A DNA stretch of 64,000 nt from Clostridium sp. AM58-1XD (GCF_003464085.1 NZ_QSDR01000009.1:62001-126000); one strand, 5' to 3'; shown: positions 46,775 through 56,621, counted from the stretch's first letter. Notes: a model not told the origin generated them from the letters alone. Translations and numbers: made by a program.

Positions 46775-48012
46775 TTACTTGTTTCCTGCCGCCAGACCAG
46801 CCGCCCATCCCGTAGACCATGCAAACTGCAGGTTAAACCCGCCCGTTACTCCATCCACGTCCAGAACCTCTCCCGCAAAATAAAGGCCGGGGACTTTCTT
46901 CGCTTCCATAGTAGACGGATTGATCTCCTTAACCGATACGCCGCCCTGTGTGACGATCGCTTCATTATATCCCCGCAGACCGGTGACGGTCAGCCGGAAA
47001 TCCTTCGTCGCCTCAATCAGCCTCTGGCGTTCTTCCCTCGTAATTTCATTGACCTTCTTTTCCGGTGCAATTCCCGACCGTTCCACCATAACAGGGATCA
47101 TCTTGGACGGATACAGACCTCCCAGTGAGTTTTTAAACTGCTTGTTGAGCAGCGGCTCGAATTCCCGCAGAAGTCTGGCATCCAGCTGTTCTTTCGTCAA
47201 AGCCGGTTTTAAATCGATAGAGAGAACCAGGTTCTCCTTTTTCAACGCTTTGGCCGCATAGCTGCTGGCGCTAAGGAGCACAGGACCGCTGACCCCGAAA
47301 TGAGTAAAAAGCATTTCCCCGAATTCCCGGTACAGCACCTTTTTCCCCCTGTACAGTTTGATTTCTATATTTTTTAACGAAAGTCCCTGAAGTTCCTTCA
47401 CCACGCTTTCCGCCGTTTCAAAAGGCACGAGAGCGGGAGACAGCTCTGTTACGGCGAGTCCGGCCGCTTTTGCAAAACGGTAGCCGTCTCCCGTAGATCC
47501 GGTGGTCGGATAAGAAAGTCCGCCGGTCGCAACGATCACCGCGTCCCCGTATACTTTCTTGTGATTTCCGGAAAGCACGATTCCCCTGCATTCTCCGTCT
47601 TCCAGGATCAGCCCTTCCACTTCTTCGTGATAATGGATTTCTACGGAAAGTTCCCGGAGTTTCCCGGAAAATGCGCGGATCACGTCTGAAGATTTATCCG
47701 ACACGGGAAATACCCTGTTACCCCGCTCCGTCTTGAGCGGGCAGCCTGCCGCTTCCACAAAGTCCATAACATCTTTGTTTGTAAAGGTGTAAATGCTGCT
47801 GTAAAGAAATTTCCCATTCGTCACCATGTTGGAAAACAGGTCCTCTGTTTCACAGCTGTTGGTCACATTGCAACGGCCCTTGCCGGTAATATAGATCTTT
47901 TTTCCAAGCTTCTCATTTTTTTCATATATATGAACCTCATGGCCGCATCCGGCGGCGGCTGCTGCAGCCGCCATTCCGGCGGCGCCGCTCCTATAATTAC
48001 GATTCTGCCCAT
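46775..48012 (-). CDS. HI0933/YhiN-family flavoprotein with a frameshift near the start
   Basis: BaiN/YhiN-type FAD oxidoreductase of uncertain reaction: AAAGCGHEVHIYEKNEKLGKK-type dinucleotide fold (pieces GCGHEVHIYEKN, GKGRCNVTNS), VIVATGGLSYPTTGSTGDG and the C-terminal YFAGEVLDVDGVTGGFNLQ. The continuous ORF starts at 47974, inside the FAD loop. The true start is the ATG at 48012 (GGAAACG upstream) giving MGRIVIIGA; one G is missing near 47985 (GCGGGCGCC expected, GCGGCGCC present), which restores the GxGxxG loop. The restored length is 412. It is upstream of cmk in the usual clostridial order. Confidence 0.88.
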
Positions 48013-48113
48013 TTTTCGTTTCCTTTTCCTGGTTTGTTTTTTTTGTAATATTTCTTTTATATGTTTGACCCGGCGGAATGAAGAAAGAGGCTGTTGCAAA
48101 AAGAAAAGAGCAG

Positions 48114-48176
48114 CGCCCTCGATACCAGCTGCAGTGACTTGGCCACTGCCTTGGAACGGAATCCGGTATCGGGGCA
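48114..48176 (-). repeat. Structured palindromic element, copy 3
   Basis: On the minus strand the 50-base core (48121-48170) starts GATACCGGATTCCGTTCCAA and ends CTGGTATC. It is homologous to copy 1 at about 39 of 50 positions. In the stem a T-A pair of copy 1 is replaced by C-G, and one A-T by G-T, so pairing is largely kept; one mismatch appears. Flanking GCCCC/GAGGGC extends the stem and T-rich sequence follows on the minus strand, so it can end lysC transcription. Confidence 0.75.
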
Positions 48177-48278
48177 TGTCTTACTTTACTTTACAACACC
48201 CTCTTCTGAATTAAGCTTTCCGATCAAACCTCTGCGTTATAGTATAAACGGATGCCTCTTAAAAGTCCAGTATGTTTC

Positions 48279-49597
48279 CTACAGTTCTGTCGTGATGAAA
48301 ATGTCATAGATCGCCTGGATCGCATTTTCAAAATCAGAGTTTTTAACGCCTACAATAATATTGGTCTCGCTGGAGCCCTGGTCAATCATCTTTACGTTGA
48401 CCCTGGCATGTGCCAGCGCCGAAAAAATTCTTCCGGCTGTACCTCTGTTGCCCCTCATCCCGCGGCCAACGACGGCGATCAGGGCCAGGTCGGATTCCAG
48501 ATCGATGAAGTCCGGCTGTACCGCTCTGTGGATACCGGAAATTACGGACTGTTCATGTTCTACAAATTCCGTCTGGTGTACGAAAACGGTCATCGTATCG
48601 ATGCCGGACGGCATATGCTCAAAGGATATGCCTGATGCTCAAACACTTCCAGAACCTTGCGACAGAAGCCTACTTCCGCATTCATCATGGCTTTTTCGAT
48701 GTATACGGAGCAGAATCCCTTCTTTCCGGCAATGCCTGTAATGGTATATTTCGGCCTTCTGCAGGTGTTCTCTACAATCAGAGTCCCCTTGTCCTCCGGC
48801 TTATTCGTATTGCGGATGTGAATTGGAATTCCTTCCTTTCTCACCGGGAAAATGGCGTCTTCATGGAGTACACTGGCTCCCATATAGGAAAGCTCTCTCA
48901 GCTCCTTATACGTAATCGTCTCAATTACCTGGGGATCCTTAATCACCCTTGGATCACCTACCAGGAATCCCGATACGTCGGTCCAGTTCTCGTACAAATC
49001 AGCATGAATTGCACGTGCGACGATGGAGCCTGTTATATCGGAACCGCCTCTGGAAAATGTGCGGATGCTTCCGTCAGGAGCCGAACCGTAAAAGCCGGGA
49101 ATGACTGCCCTGTCCGTATTCTCCAGCCGTTCCGACAGTTCTCTGTCCGTCTCTTCTGCCAGGAAATTGCCGTTTTCATCGAAGAAAATGACGTCTGCCG
49201 CGTCTACAAATTCGTAGCCCAGATAGCTGGCCATCACGATGCCGTTGAGATATTCGCCGCGGGAAGCCGCGTAATCTCTTCCCTTTCTGCCTGTAAAGTT
49301 CTCTTCGATCGTCTGGAATTCGTGGTCCAGATTCAGGTTCAGATTCAGCCCGTCGATGATTTCCTGATAACGGCCGGCTATCTTATCCAGAATCTTCTTA
49401 TAGCTTTTTCCTTCGCTTGCAGCATCATAGCACTGGTAAAGCAGATCCGTAACCTTCTCGTCTTTGTCATTCCGCTTTCCAGGAGCAGAAGGAATTACAT
49501 ATCTTCTGCTCTTGTCCGAACGGATAATATCGCCTACTTTTTTAAACTGTCTCGCACTGGCAAGGGAACTGCCGCCAAATTTCACAACCGTCTTCAT
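48279..49597 (-). pseudogene. lysC: Aspartokinase, frameshifted
   Basis: First step of the aspartate pathway (Lys, Thr, Met, diaminopimelate). The N-terminal kinase domain (VVKFGGSSLASARQF, FSRGGSDITGSIVARA) and two C-terminal ACT domains are clear. The ORF 48590-49597 ends out of frame and 48279-48614 carries the rest (MPSGIDTMTVFVHQTEF ... VVGRGMRGNRG). One G is missing at about 48631 (CAGGGCATA expected, CAGGCATA present); restoring it gives 439 residues with HQGISFEHMPSG across the junction. An essential gene with a single lost base argues for consensus error. A strong promoter precedes it; no lysine riboswitch is seen. Confidence 0.9.
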
Positions 49598-49690
49598 ACT
49601 ATTCTCTCCTCAGATCCATAACTTTTGCCCATATTGCCAAAATCTGCCTGAAAATAAGGTTTTTACACAAGTCAGGACAATTTACGGGAA

Positions 49691-49719
49691 ATCATATCGT
49701 ATTTTGTTCCGGCTGTCAA
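49691..49719 (-). promoter_or_regulatory. Sigma-A promoter of lysC
   Basis: TTGACA (49714-49719, minus strand), 17-base spacer, TATGAT (49691-49696), about 85 bases ahead of the lysC ATG. The short leader leaves no room for a lysine riboswitch. Confidence 0.7.
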
Positions 49720-49759
49720 GAGTTTTTCCATCACAAAGCGACACTTGTCCGCACAGCAG

Positions 49760-50347
49760 CTACACCCGTTCCATTTCTTCTTCAATCTGTTTCTCACAGG
49801 AACGCATAGCCAGAATCGTTTTCTCCATCAGCTCTTCCAGCGTCCATCCAAGACGGTCTGCCCCTGTCTTTATGATGTCACGGGAACATCCTGCTGCGAA
49901 TCTCTTGTCCTTGAACTTCTTTTTCAGGCTGGATACCTCCAAGTCGGCCGCGCTTTTCGAAGGCCGCATTCTTACTGCGGCACCGATCAGTCCTGTAAGC
50001 TCGTCCGCTGCGAACATCACCTTCTCCATCTCATGTTCCGGCTCCACATCGGAACATATTCCATATCCATGGCTGCAGACTGCGTGGACAAGGTCTTCTT
50101 CCGCATTGATTTCCGCCAGAAGTTCAGGTGCCTTTTTACAATGCTCTTCCGGATATTTTTCGAAATCCACATCGTGCAAAAGGCCTGCCAGCCCCCAGAA
50201 CTCCTCTTCCTCGCCATATCCCATCTCTCCGGCGTACCATCTCATAACCGCCTCTACCGTCAGAGCATGAAGAATATGGAACGGCTCCTGATTATATTTT
50301 TTTACCAGCGCCATCGCTGCTTCTCTTGTAACTGCTGTTTTTTTCAT
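49760..50347 (-). CDS. HD-domain phosphohydrolase-like protein
   Basis: A 195-residue HD-superfamily protein: His of FHILHALTVEAVMR, the HD pair in GLAGLLHDVDFEKYP, a downstream His (CSHGYG) and Asp (FAADELTGLI). These should bind one or two metal ions and hydrolyse a phosphate ester or nucleotide. No substrate can be named. It lies 16 bases after the DUF523 stop on the same strand, so the two are probably cotranscribed. Confidence 0.85.
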   Translation of the reverse strand: MKKTAVTREAAMALVKKYNQEPFHILHALTVEAVMRWYAGEMGYGEEEEFWGLAGLLHDVDFEKYPEEHCKKAPELLAEINAEEDLVHAVCSHGYGICSDVEPEHEMEKVMFAADELTGLIGAAVRMRPSKSAADLEVSSLKKKFKDKRFAAGCSRDIIKTGADRLGWTLEELMEKTILAMRSCEKQIEEEMERV

Positions 50348-50363
50348 TGGTTTTAATCCTTTC

Positions 50364-50818
50364 TTACTTTCTTAATTTCTCTTTCAGGAGGGAGATGCTG
50401 CTTTCTCCCACCACTTCGATTCCCTTCTTGAGGAACCGTTCTGCCGTAATTCCGTTTCCTGGCACCAGCCGTCCTCCGAAGGTGCCGTCATGGATCTGTC
50501 CGCAGCCGCAGGACGGACTGCGCTCTTTCAGCAGAGCGTACCTGCATCCAAAGAATTCAGCTGCCTTCAAAGCCTCCTCTGCGCCCTTCCTGTAGCTCTC
50601 CGTGACATCGCAGCCGCTGCACGTGATCACTCTGCCGTCGCGAATCTCAGCCGGATCCCTGGGCGTTCTAAGGCTCCCAGCTGCTCCGGACAGACCGGAA
50701 CAAGGTGGCACAGTTTTCCGATCTCTTCAATACCATCATATTTTTTCGCTTTTCCGTCATACCGGCAGCGCAGTCCCAGAAGGCACGCGCTCACCAGCAC
50801 AGTTTCTGTCTTATCCAT
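50364..50818 (-). pseudogene. DUF523 family protein, frameshifted
   Basis: DUF523 proteins (about 150 residues) carry conserved cysteines, here SACLLGLRCRYDG, PVCPEQL, ITCSGCDVT and the SPSCGCGQIHDGTF motif, which suggest a metal or Fe-S site; function unknown. The gene is split: 50627-50818 holds the N-terminus and 50364-50711 the rest. One G is missing near 50673 (GGAGGCCTT expected, GGAGCCTT present); restoring it gives EQLGGLRTPRDPAEI and 151 residues. Confidence 0.85.
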
Positions 50819-50960
50819 TCAGCACCCCCTTTTTCTTTCCGGTTATTATATCGCGTTTTTCCGACGTTATCAATAGCAGGTATTTTTTGCGATTTTACAT
50901 CCCCAATTTTCGTTCTGAACATATATATAAAATATATCCTATTCTAAAGGAGCAATCATC

Positions 50961-52370
50961 ATGCTGGAAACTGCCATTACGCTGACTCCGCTTCATTATT
51001 TGTATATAATTGGCGTTATTGTCATCCTTACGGTCATGATTCTCAAAAAGGACACGCCGGCCGTCTGCATCGGTTTTTTGTTTCTCATCGGTGCAGTCGG
51101 ACTTGGAAGCATTATCGGCGGCGTTCAGGTTGTATTCAACTCCATCCTCTACGCCGCGATTCAGTTCATGGAAATCATTGCCACAATCGCCCTCGTCACA
51201 GCTCTTTCAAAATGCCTTATGGATCTTGGAAGCGACTATCTGCTCATGACCCCCATGTCCAAGGTAATGAAAACTCCGCAGGTCACATGGTGGATCCTTG
51301 GGTTGACCATGCTCATCTTCTCCCTGTTCTTATGGCCTTCCCCGTCTGTCGCCCTCGTCGGAGCCATTATGCTCCCATTTGCCGTGAGGGCCGGCCTGAA
51401 GCCGCTGGCTGCTGCCATGGCCATGAATCTCTTCGGCCACGGAATTGCGCTGAGCTATGATTTCGTCATTCAGGGAGCTCCCGCTATATCTGCCGGCGCT
51501 GCAGGGATTGACGCTTCGCAGATTCTCAGTGAAGGAAAATACATTTTCTGGGCCATGGGCGCCGTAACCGTCATTTCAGCCTTTCTTCTCAACAGAAAAT
51601 CCATGGCTTTCTCAGAAGAAAATCCGGCTCTTCACGCTCTGACAGCCGATGAAGAGGAGGAAATTCCGGATATTCCGGAAGACTCCGGAAGGCTGAAAAA
51701 AGCTGCTGTCATTCTGGCCATTCTCACTCCTGCCGCTTTCCTGTGCGACATCATCTTCATGGTTGTCTTCCACTTAAACGGCGGTGATGCTACGAGTATC
51801 GTATCAGGAACTGCCGTACTGCTCATGTGCGCAGGCGCAGTTCTCGGGTTCCAGAAAAGAGCTCTGGAAAAGGTAACGGATTATTTGACCGACGGTTTTC
51901 TGTTCGCTATCAAAATCTTTGCTCCCGTTATCGTTATCGGAGCATTTTTCTTTTTAGGCGGCGAAGGCATCGGCCAGATCATGGGCGATTCATTTGCCGG
52001 AAATGGAATCATGAATGACTGGGCCGTATGGCTGGCTCACAACGCGCCTATGAACAAATATATGGCTGCCCTGATCGAACTGATCGTAGGCGGCCTCACC
52101 GGCCTGGACGGCTCCGGCTTCTCAGGGCTGCCGCTTACCGGTTCTCTCGCAAACACCTTCGGTTCCGCCGTTGGGGCTTCCGTACCGGTGCTCGCTTCTC
52201 TCGGCCAGATTGCCGCCATCTTCGTAGGAGGAGGCACGATTGTTCCCTGGGGCATTATCCCTGTAGCAGCCATTTGCAATGTCAGCCCGCTGGAACTGGC
52301 TAGGAAGAATCTGGTTCCTGTATTTATCGGATTCACAGCCGCTTTCATCGTCGCCTGCTTCCTTCTCTAG
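50961..52370 (+). CDS. Multi-pass permease of the ion-transporter type, substrate unknown
   Basis: A 469-residue membrane protein with about twelve hydrophobic segments, a hydrophilic acidic loop near residue 225-245 (TADEEEEIPDIPEDSG) and small-residue-rich stretches (GLDGSGFSGLPLTGSLANTFG, in pieces GLDGSGFSGLP and LTGSLANTFG) like the substrate loops of citrate/gluconate-type carriers. The general architecture fits the IT superfamily, but I cannot name the subfamily with confidence. AAAGGAG lies eight bases before the ATG. It is upstream of asnB, separated by a hairpin cluster. Confidence 0.8.
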   Translation: MLETAITLTPLHYLYIIGVIVILTVMILKKDTPAVCIGFLFLIGAVGLGSIIGGVQVVFNSILYAAIQFMEIIATIALVTALSKCLMDLGSDYLLMTPMSKVMKTPQVTWWILGLTMLIFSLFLWPSPSVALVGAIMLPFAVRAGLKPLAAAMAMNLFGHGIALSYDFVIQGAPAISAGAAGIDASQILSEGKYIFWAMGAVTVISAFLLNRKSMAFSEENPALHALTADEEEEIPDIPEDSGRLKKAAVILAILTPAAFLCDIIFMVVFHLNGGDATSIVSGTAVLLMCAGAVLGFQKRALEKVTDYLTDGFLFAIKIFAPVIVIGAFFFLGGEGIGQIMGDSFAGNGIMNDWAVWLAHNAPMNKYMAALIELIVGGLTGLDGSGFSGLPLTGSLANTFGSAVGASVPVLASLGQIAAIFVGGGTIVPWGIIPVAAICNVSPLELARKNLVPVFIGFTAAFIVACFLL

Positions 52371-52387
52371 GACATTTGGAACAAAGA

Positions 52388-52462
52388 GTTCCCCTGCGGA
52401 ACTCCCGCTTCGGAGCGCGGCCGGTTCTACGGCCATACTCCCTCTGCGGGAAACGCTTTTTT
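52388..52462 (+). terminator. Hairpin cluster with T-run between the permease and asnB
   Basis: Successive small inverted repeats: GAGTTCC/GGAACTC, CGCTTCGGAGCG, GGCCG...CGGCC and a CCC/GGG pair, ending in AACGCTTTTTTC. The last part can terminate permease transcription; the asnB ATG follows about 35 bases later. It is similar in style to the cluster after tcdA. Confidence 0.55.
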
Positions 52463-52495
52463 CAGAAATAAACAAACATATAAGGAGATGTATTT

Positions 52496-54364
52496 ATGTC
52501 AGGTATTGCAGGATTTTATCATCCTTCCAAAGATTATATGGATCGGGAAGAATACTATCAGAATCAGCTGGATCATTTTAACAGAGTGCTGAAACGGCGC
52601 GGTCCCGATGACTCCGGCACCTTTCTCTCTTCTCACTGCGGCCTTTCCAGAACATGGCTGGCTGTCAACGATACAAAAACAGGCCATCAGCCGGTTCAGA
52701 TGAAAAAGGGGGACCGTACCCTGACGCTCGTATGCGACGGCGAATTATATAATAAAAAAGAGCTGGTTCAGGATCTGGTTTCCAAAGGGTTTACTGAACT
52801 TGCGTCCGGTTCTTTCCCGCCCAGCGACGGCGAAGTTCTGCTGGCCGGTTTTTTTGAATACGGCCCCGACTTCATCGAACAGGTAAACGGGCCCTTTGCC
52901 ATAGCCCTGTATGACAGCACCGCTTCGTCGGTACGCCTGTTCCGGGACCGTTCCGGCATCAAGCCGCTTTTTTATTCCTATCAGGACGGCGAACTGGTCT
53001 TTGCCTCTGAAATCAAAGGACTGTTTTCCTTTCCGAACATCCGTCCGCAGCTGGACAAAACAGGCCTGAATGAAGTATTCAGCCTTGGACCGGCCAGAAC
53101 ATACGGCAGCGGAATCTTCTGCGGGATACGCGAAGTTCTGCCCGCCCATTTTCTCTCCTGTTCTTCAGACGGACTTAATGAAACCTGTTACTGGACCCTC
53201 TCAAGCCACCCCCACGAGGACGATTATGAGACCACCGTCGCAAAAACATCTCAGTTGGTCCAGGATGCCATCCTCCGTCAGATGGAATCCGATGTGCCTA
53301 TTTGTACCTTTCTCTCCGGAGGTGTAGATTCCAGCCTTGTTTCCGCCGTCTGTGCCAGAGAACTGAAAAAACATAACCGGCGCCTTACCACCTATTCCTT
53401 TGATTTCGCAGACAGCGAAAAATATTTTCACGCCACAGCTTTTCAGCCTTCCCTCGATAAACCATTCGTAGAAAAAATGGTTTCCTTCCTGGACAGCGAC
53501 CATCATTATCTGGAATGTACCACACGCAACCAGGCGGATGCCCTTTACGATTCGATCAAAGCACATGACCTCCCGAATATGGCGGATGTGGATTCCTCCA
53601 TGCTGTACTTCTGTTCTCTTGTAGGGCATGACAGTCACGTCGTCCTGACGGGAGAATGCGCCGACGAGATCTTCGGCGGCTATCCCTGGTTCCACAAAGA
53701 AGAGTGCCTTTCAGCAGACACCTTCCCATGGACTATGGATCTGGATGCCAGAAAGGTGCTTCTGAAAGACGAGTTTACCGACTATCTGGGCATGGAAGAT
53801 TATGTAGCAGAAGCATACCACAAATCAGTTGCGGAGACTCCGGCCTGGGAAGGAGACTCCCCGGAAGAAAAGAAGCGCAGGAAAATTGCATATCTGAATC
53901 TGAAATGGTTTATGCAGACGCTTTTAAACCGTATGGACAGAGACGGCTCTTATTCCGCCCTTGCAGCCCGGGTGCCTTTTGCCGATTACCGCATCATTGA
54001 ATATCTTTGGAATGTGCCGTGGGATATGAAAGCCAGCGGCGGTGTCGTCAAAGGCCTTCTGCGCGAAGCCGGAAGCGGTCTTCTGCCGGAAGAAATCCTT
54101 TGGCGGCGAAAATCGCCTTATCCGAAGACGTATGATACGGGATATGAATCCCTCATCGCCTCCAGAGTCCGTGAAATGATGGCGGATTCTGCTTCCCCAG
54201 TCCTCCCCTTCCTGGATAAAAAGAAGGTCGAAAAATTCCTTGAAAGCCCGTCTGATTATGGAAAGCCGTGGTACGGACAGCTGATGGCTGCGCCTCAGAT
54301 GATGGCCTATATTCTTCAGATCAATTACTGGCTCAAGGAATACGGCATCCGCCTCATACTCTGA
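52496..54364 (+). CDS. asnB: Class-B asparagine synthetase with degenerate glutaminase site
   Basis: A 622-residue AsnB-type enzyme: an N-terminal Ntn-amidotransferase-like domain and a C-terminal synthetase with the ATP-pyrophosphatase loop FLSGGVDSSLVSAV and GECADEIFGGYPWF. The catalytic Cys2 of the glutaminase (normally MCxI) is Ser (MSGIAGF), and the oxyanion-hole Asn of the NGEIYN motif is Asp (CDGELYN). As written it should not release ammonia from glutamine, so it probably uses free ammonia. The ATG has AAGGAG eight bases upstream. A truly different amide-forming role is also possible. Confidence 0.9.
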   Translation: MSGIAGFYHPSKDYMDREEYYQNQLDHFNRVLKRRGPDDSGTFLSSHCGLSRTWLAVNDTKTGHQPVQMKKGDRTLTLVCDGELYNKKELVQDLVSKGFTELASGSFPPSDGEVLLAGFFEYGPDFIEQVNGPFAIALYDSTASSVRLFRDRSGIKPLFYSYQDGELVFASEIKGLFSFPNIRPQLDKTGLNEVFSLGPARTYGSGIFCGIREVLPAHFLSCSSDGLNETCYWTLSSHPHEDDYETTVAKTSQLVQDAILRQMESDVPICTFLSGGVDSSLVSAVCARELKKHNRRLTTYSFDFADSEKYFHATAFQPSLDKPFVEKMVSFLDSDHHYLECTTRNQADALYDSIKAHDLPNMADVDSSMLYFCSLVGHDSHVVLTGECADEIFGGYPWFHKEECLSADTFPWTMDLDARKVLLKDEFTDYLGMEDYVAEAYHKSVAETPAWEGDSPEEKKRRKIAYLNLKWFMQTLLNRMDRDGSYSALAARVPFADYRIIEYLWNVPWDMKASGGVVKGLLREAGSGLLPEEILWRRKSPYPKTYDTGYESLIASRVREMMADSASPVLPFLDKKKVEKFLESPSDYGKPWYGQLMAAPQMMAYILQINYWLKEYGIRLIL

Positions 54365-54610
54365 TCCCCAAGGACGAACACCCGTATTTTCCCTTCGAAG
54401 ACCGGCGGATTCACCACGGCGAACCGCCGCGCCAGCGCGGTTCCCGGTAAAGCGGGGCATGATACCGCCTCAGCGGCATAAATCCTTTCCCGCGAGTGCG
54501 CCTACCCGATCATGCGGGTACGCTGTCCATAGAGGATCGCTTTTTCCTATCCAGGAATCAAGCACTTTAACACTTTGCAAGAATAAGGTTTTCCACGAAA
54601 AGTAAAAAAA
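54365..54610. other. Spacer between asnB and copy 2 of the structured element
   Basis: No gene is supported. It contains several short GC-rich inverted repeats (for example GGCGG...CCGCC near 54403-54430 and CGCGCCAGCGCG near 54428) without a T-run, comparable with the hairpin clusters at 11.7 and 52.4 kb. Confidence 0.5.
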
Positions 54611-54673
54611 CGCCCCCCGATATCAGATTTTGTTCTAGAACGGCAGCAATTGCCGGATCTGATATCGTGGGCG
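54611..54673. repeat. Structured palindromic element, copy 2
   Basis: CGATATCAGAT (54618-54628) pairs exactly with ATCTGATATCG (54657-54667), extended by CGCCC/GGGCG with a small bulge. The centre holds GTTCTAGAAC and a CGGCA/TGCCG mini-stem. The stem is the same as in copy 1. On the minus strand it ends in seven T's, eight bases after the GGDEF gene stop, so it is probably that gene's terminator. Confidence 0.75.
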
Positions 54674-54680
54674 TTTCTGG

Positions 54681-56573
54681 TTAATGGCGAACGGTAAATC
54701 CGTTCTTTCCTCTCTGTTTTGTCTGATAGAGAGCCCCATCTGCATTCTGATACAAAGTGTCGAAATCGGTTCCGTCTTCCGGGCTTATGGCGACTCCAAT
54801 GCTGGCCGACATCTCCCATCTGGCTTCCCCGCTGATGCAGACGGTGTTCAGGGCCGCCGATAATTCCTCTGCTTTTTTATTCACCCAGCTTTCGTCCGGA
54901 ACCTGAATAAACGCCGCGAACTCATCCCCTCCAATTCGTCCAAGGATATCATTCTTCCTGAAATGGTCCCGTATGATTTCTGTAAACCTGCGTATGCACA
55001 AATCGCCGAATACATGGCCGAAGCAGTCGTTCGCCTGTTTGAAGTTATCGATATCAAAAATGAAAAATGCATATCGCTCACCAGGGTTCTCAGAAAGGCT
55101 GCTGCTGATAAAGCGCTCCGCTGATGTTCTTGTCAGAAATCCCGTCATTCCGTCTGTAAGGGCCTGAATCTCCCGTTTTCTCTCCTCATCAATATTTTTC
55201 CGGTAGGTAAACATATGAAGGGAGTCGTCTTCTGCGGAATAGAACACGTATGCGTCAATCCGCATCCAATAATAATCCCTCCCGTCCTGCGTAATCATAA
55301 AATCATATCTGAGATGATTATTTCCCTGATCGTATTCCCGCATTACATTCTGCGGGCTGAACGTCTTTACATATCCTTCCCTGTACTCCTCTTTGATCTG
55401 CTTTTCAGCAATTACTCTCAGCCCCTCATCATATGGAAATCCCTTCGCCCCCAGGCTTTCGAAATACTCTTCTGTCCGTTTCCCTACATAACAGTTTCTC
55501 GTTATGTTAAATTCATAAATGTTATCATAAAGTTCTTCCGTGGCTCTTTTAAATACTGCCTGCCTTTCCTCCATCAGTTCCGTAATCTGTCTGTTGAAGT
55601 TTTTAATTACGGTCGTTATTACTATGAGGACAATCAGAATAACCGCTGCAAGGATGAAACCTGTCAGGCAGACCTGGCGGTGAATTTCTCTTGCCAGCCT
55701 CCCCGTATTCTGCTCAATAATAAGGCTCCACGAAAGCTCCGGTATATACCTGGTTACGATATAGCTTCTTTCAATACTGGACAAATCAGAGGAAGACCAC
55801 AGTTCCAGGTTCGACCGGTCTTTTTTCCAGCCTAAAATCTGTTCTCTTATATTTTCCTGTCCATACACCTCAAACCAGTCTTTATGTTCATATCCCGTAT
55901 ACGTAGTGGATATCTGGATATAGCCGTCAGAACTGACGAGGCTCGCTTCAATTCCATATTTATTTTCATATCCCGCCAGCAGCTCCTTTAAGTAGTCGAT
56001 TCGGATGCCGACGCCGACTACTCCGAGAACCGTACCGTCCGTGTCCTGTACCTTGCAGTTTACAAAGACCGTAATATCATTATCCGCGCCTTTGACCTCA
56101 TCGTTGTCAATATTTATCGTATATTCCGAATCATCGTCCAGAAGCCGATAATACCATTCGTTTTCGGGATCTTCTCTCGTCAGCACCCGGTCCAGTCCGT
56201 CAAAGTTATAATAATTTCCTGTAGCGGTTGAGACCAGAAATACAGAGTCAAATCCATACTTTTTCCTGTACGTTTCCAGATAAGTTCTGGTCGTATCGAT
56301 ATAACCGGCAGGATCAGGATTATCCCCCTCCTTTTGAAGGTGTTCGGCAAGGAGGCTGTCATGAGCCATTGTCAGTGAAATATTGACCGGCTTTGCGAAC
56401 ATTGTTGTAAGACGATAATAAATGCCCTCGGACGTCAAGGATGAAACCTGCTCAATCCTGTCCAGAGAAGCCTGATAATTGGCTCTGTAGCTGAAAACTG
56501 CAGTCAGGACGAAGCCGATTATTAAAACAATACTGATTACCAAATTCGTTTTAAACAGCTTATGATTTTTCAA
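54681..56573 (-). CDS. Membrane diguanylate cyclase with dCache sensor
   Basis: Makes c-di-GMP. The 630 residues show an N-terminal membrane helix (about 8-28), a large extracytoplasmic Cache-type sensor (about 30-300), a second membrane helix (about 305-328), a PAS-like domain (about 340-460) and a GGDEF domain with an intact GRIGGDEFAAF active site. RKND just upstream is an RxxD inhibitory site. The start is TTG with AAAGGTG upstream. It is encoded 48 bases after the large PAS-GGDEF-EAL gene, so both may share a transcript. Confidence 0.92.
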   Translation of the reverse strand: MKNHKLFKTNLVISIVLIIGFVLTAVFSYRANYQASLDRIEQVSSLTSEGIYYRLTTMFAKPVNISLTMAHDSLLAEHLQKEGDNPDPAGYIDTTRTYLETYRKKYGFDSVFLVSTATGNYYNFDGLDRVLTREDPENEWYYRLLDDDSEYTINIDNDEVKGADNDITVFVNCKVQDTDGTVLGVVGVGIRIDYLKELLAGYENKYGIEASLVSSDGYIQISTTYTGYEHKDWFEVYGQENIREQILGWKKDRSNLELWSSSDLSSIERSYIVTRYIPELSWSLIIEQNTGRLAREIHRQVCLTGFILAAVILIVLIVITTVIKNFNRQITELMEERQAVFKRATEELYDNIYEFNITRNCYVGKRTEEYFESLGAKGFPYDEGLRVIAEKQIKEEYREGYVKTFSPQNVMREYDQGNNHLRYDFMITQDGRDYYWMRIDAYVFYSAEDDSLHMFTYRKNIDEERKREIQALTDGMTGFLTRTSAERFISSSLSENPGERYAFFIFDIDNFKQANDCFGHVFGDLCIRRFTEIIRDHFRKNDILGRIGGDEFAAFIQVPDESWVNKKAEELSAALNTVCISGEARWEMSASIGVAISPEDGTDFDTLYQNADGALYQTKQRGKNGFTVRH

Positions 56574-56621
56574 TATACAGCACCTTTGTCCCTTCCGCCT
56601 GCTTTTGCAAAACCTTCACGA

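Noticed and set aside
48635..49621. A 328-codon plus-strand ORF
   Set aside because: Antisense to lysC, which has clear motifs in its own frame.
49598..49740. Lysine riboswitch upstream of lysC
   Set aside because: The promoter lies only about 85 bases from the start codon, too short for the roughly 170-base L-box, and no matching core is visible.
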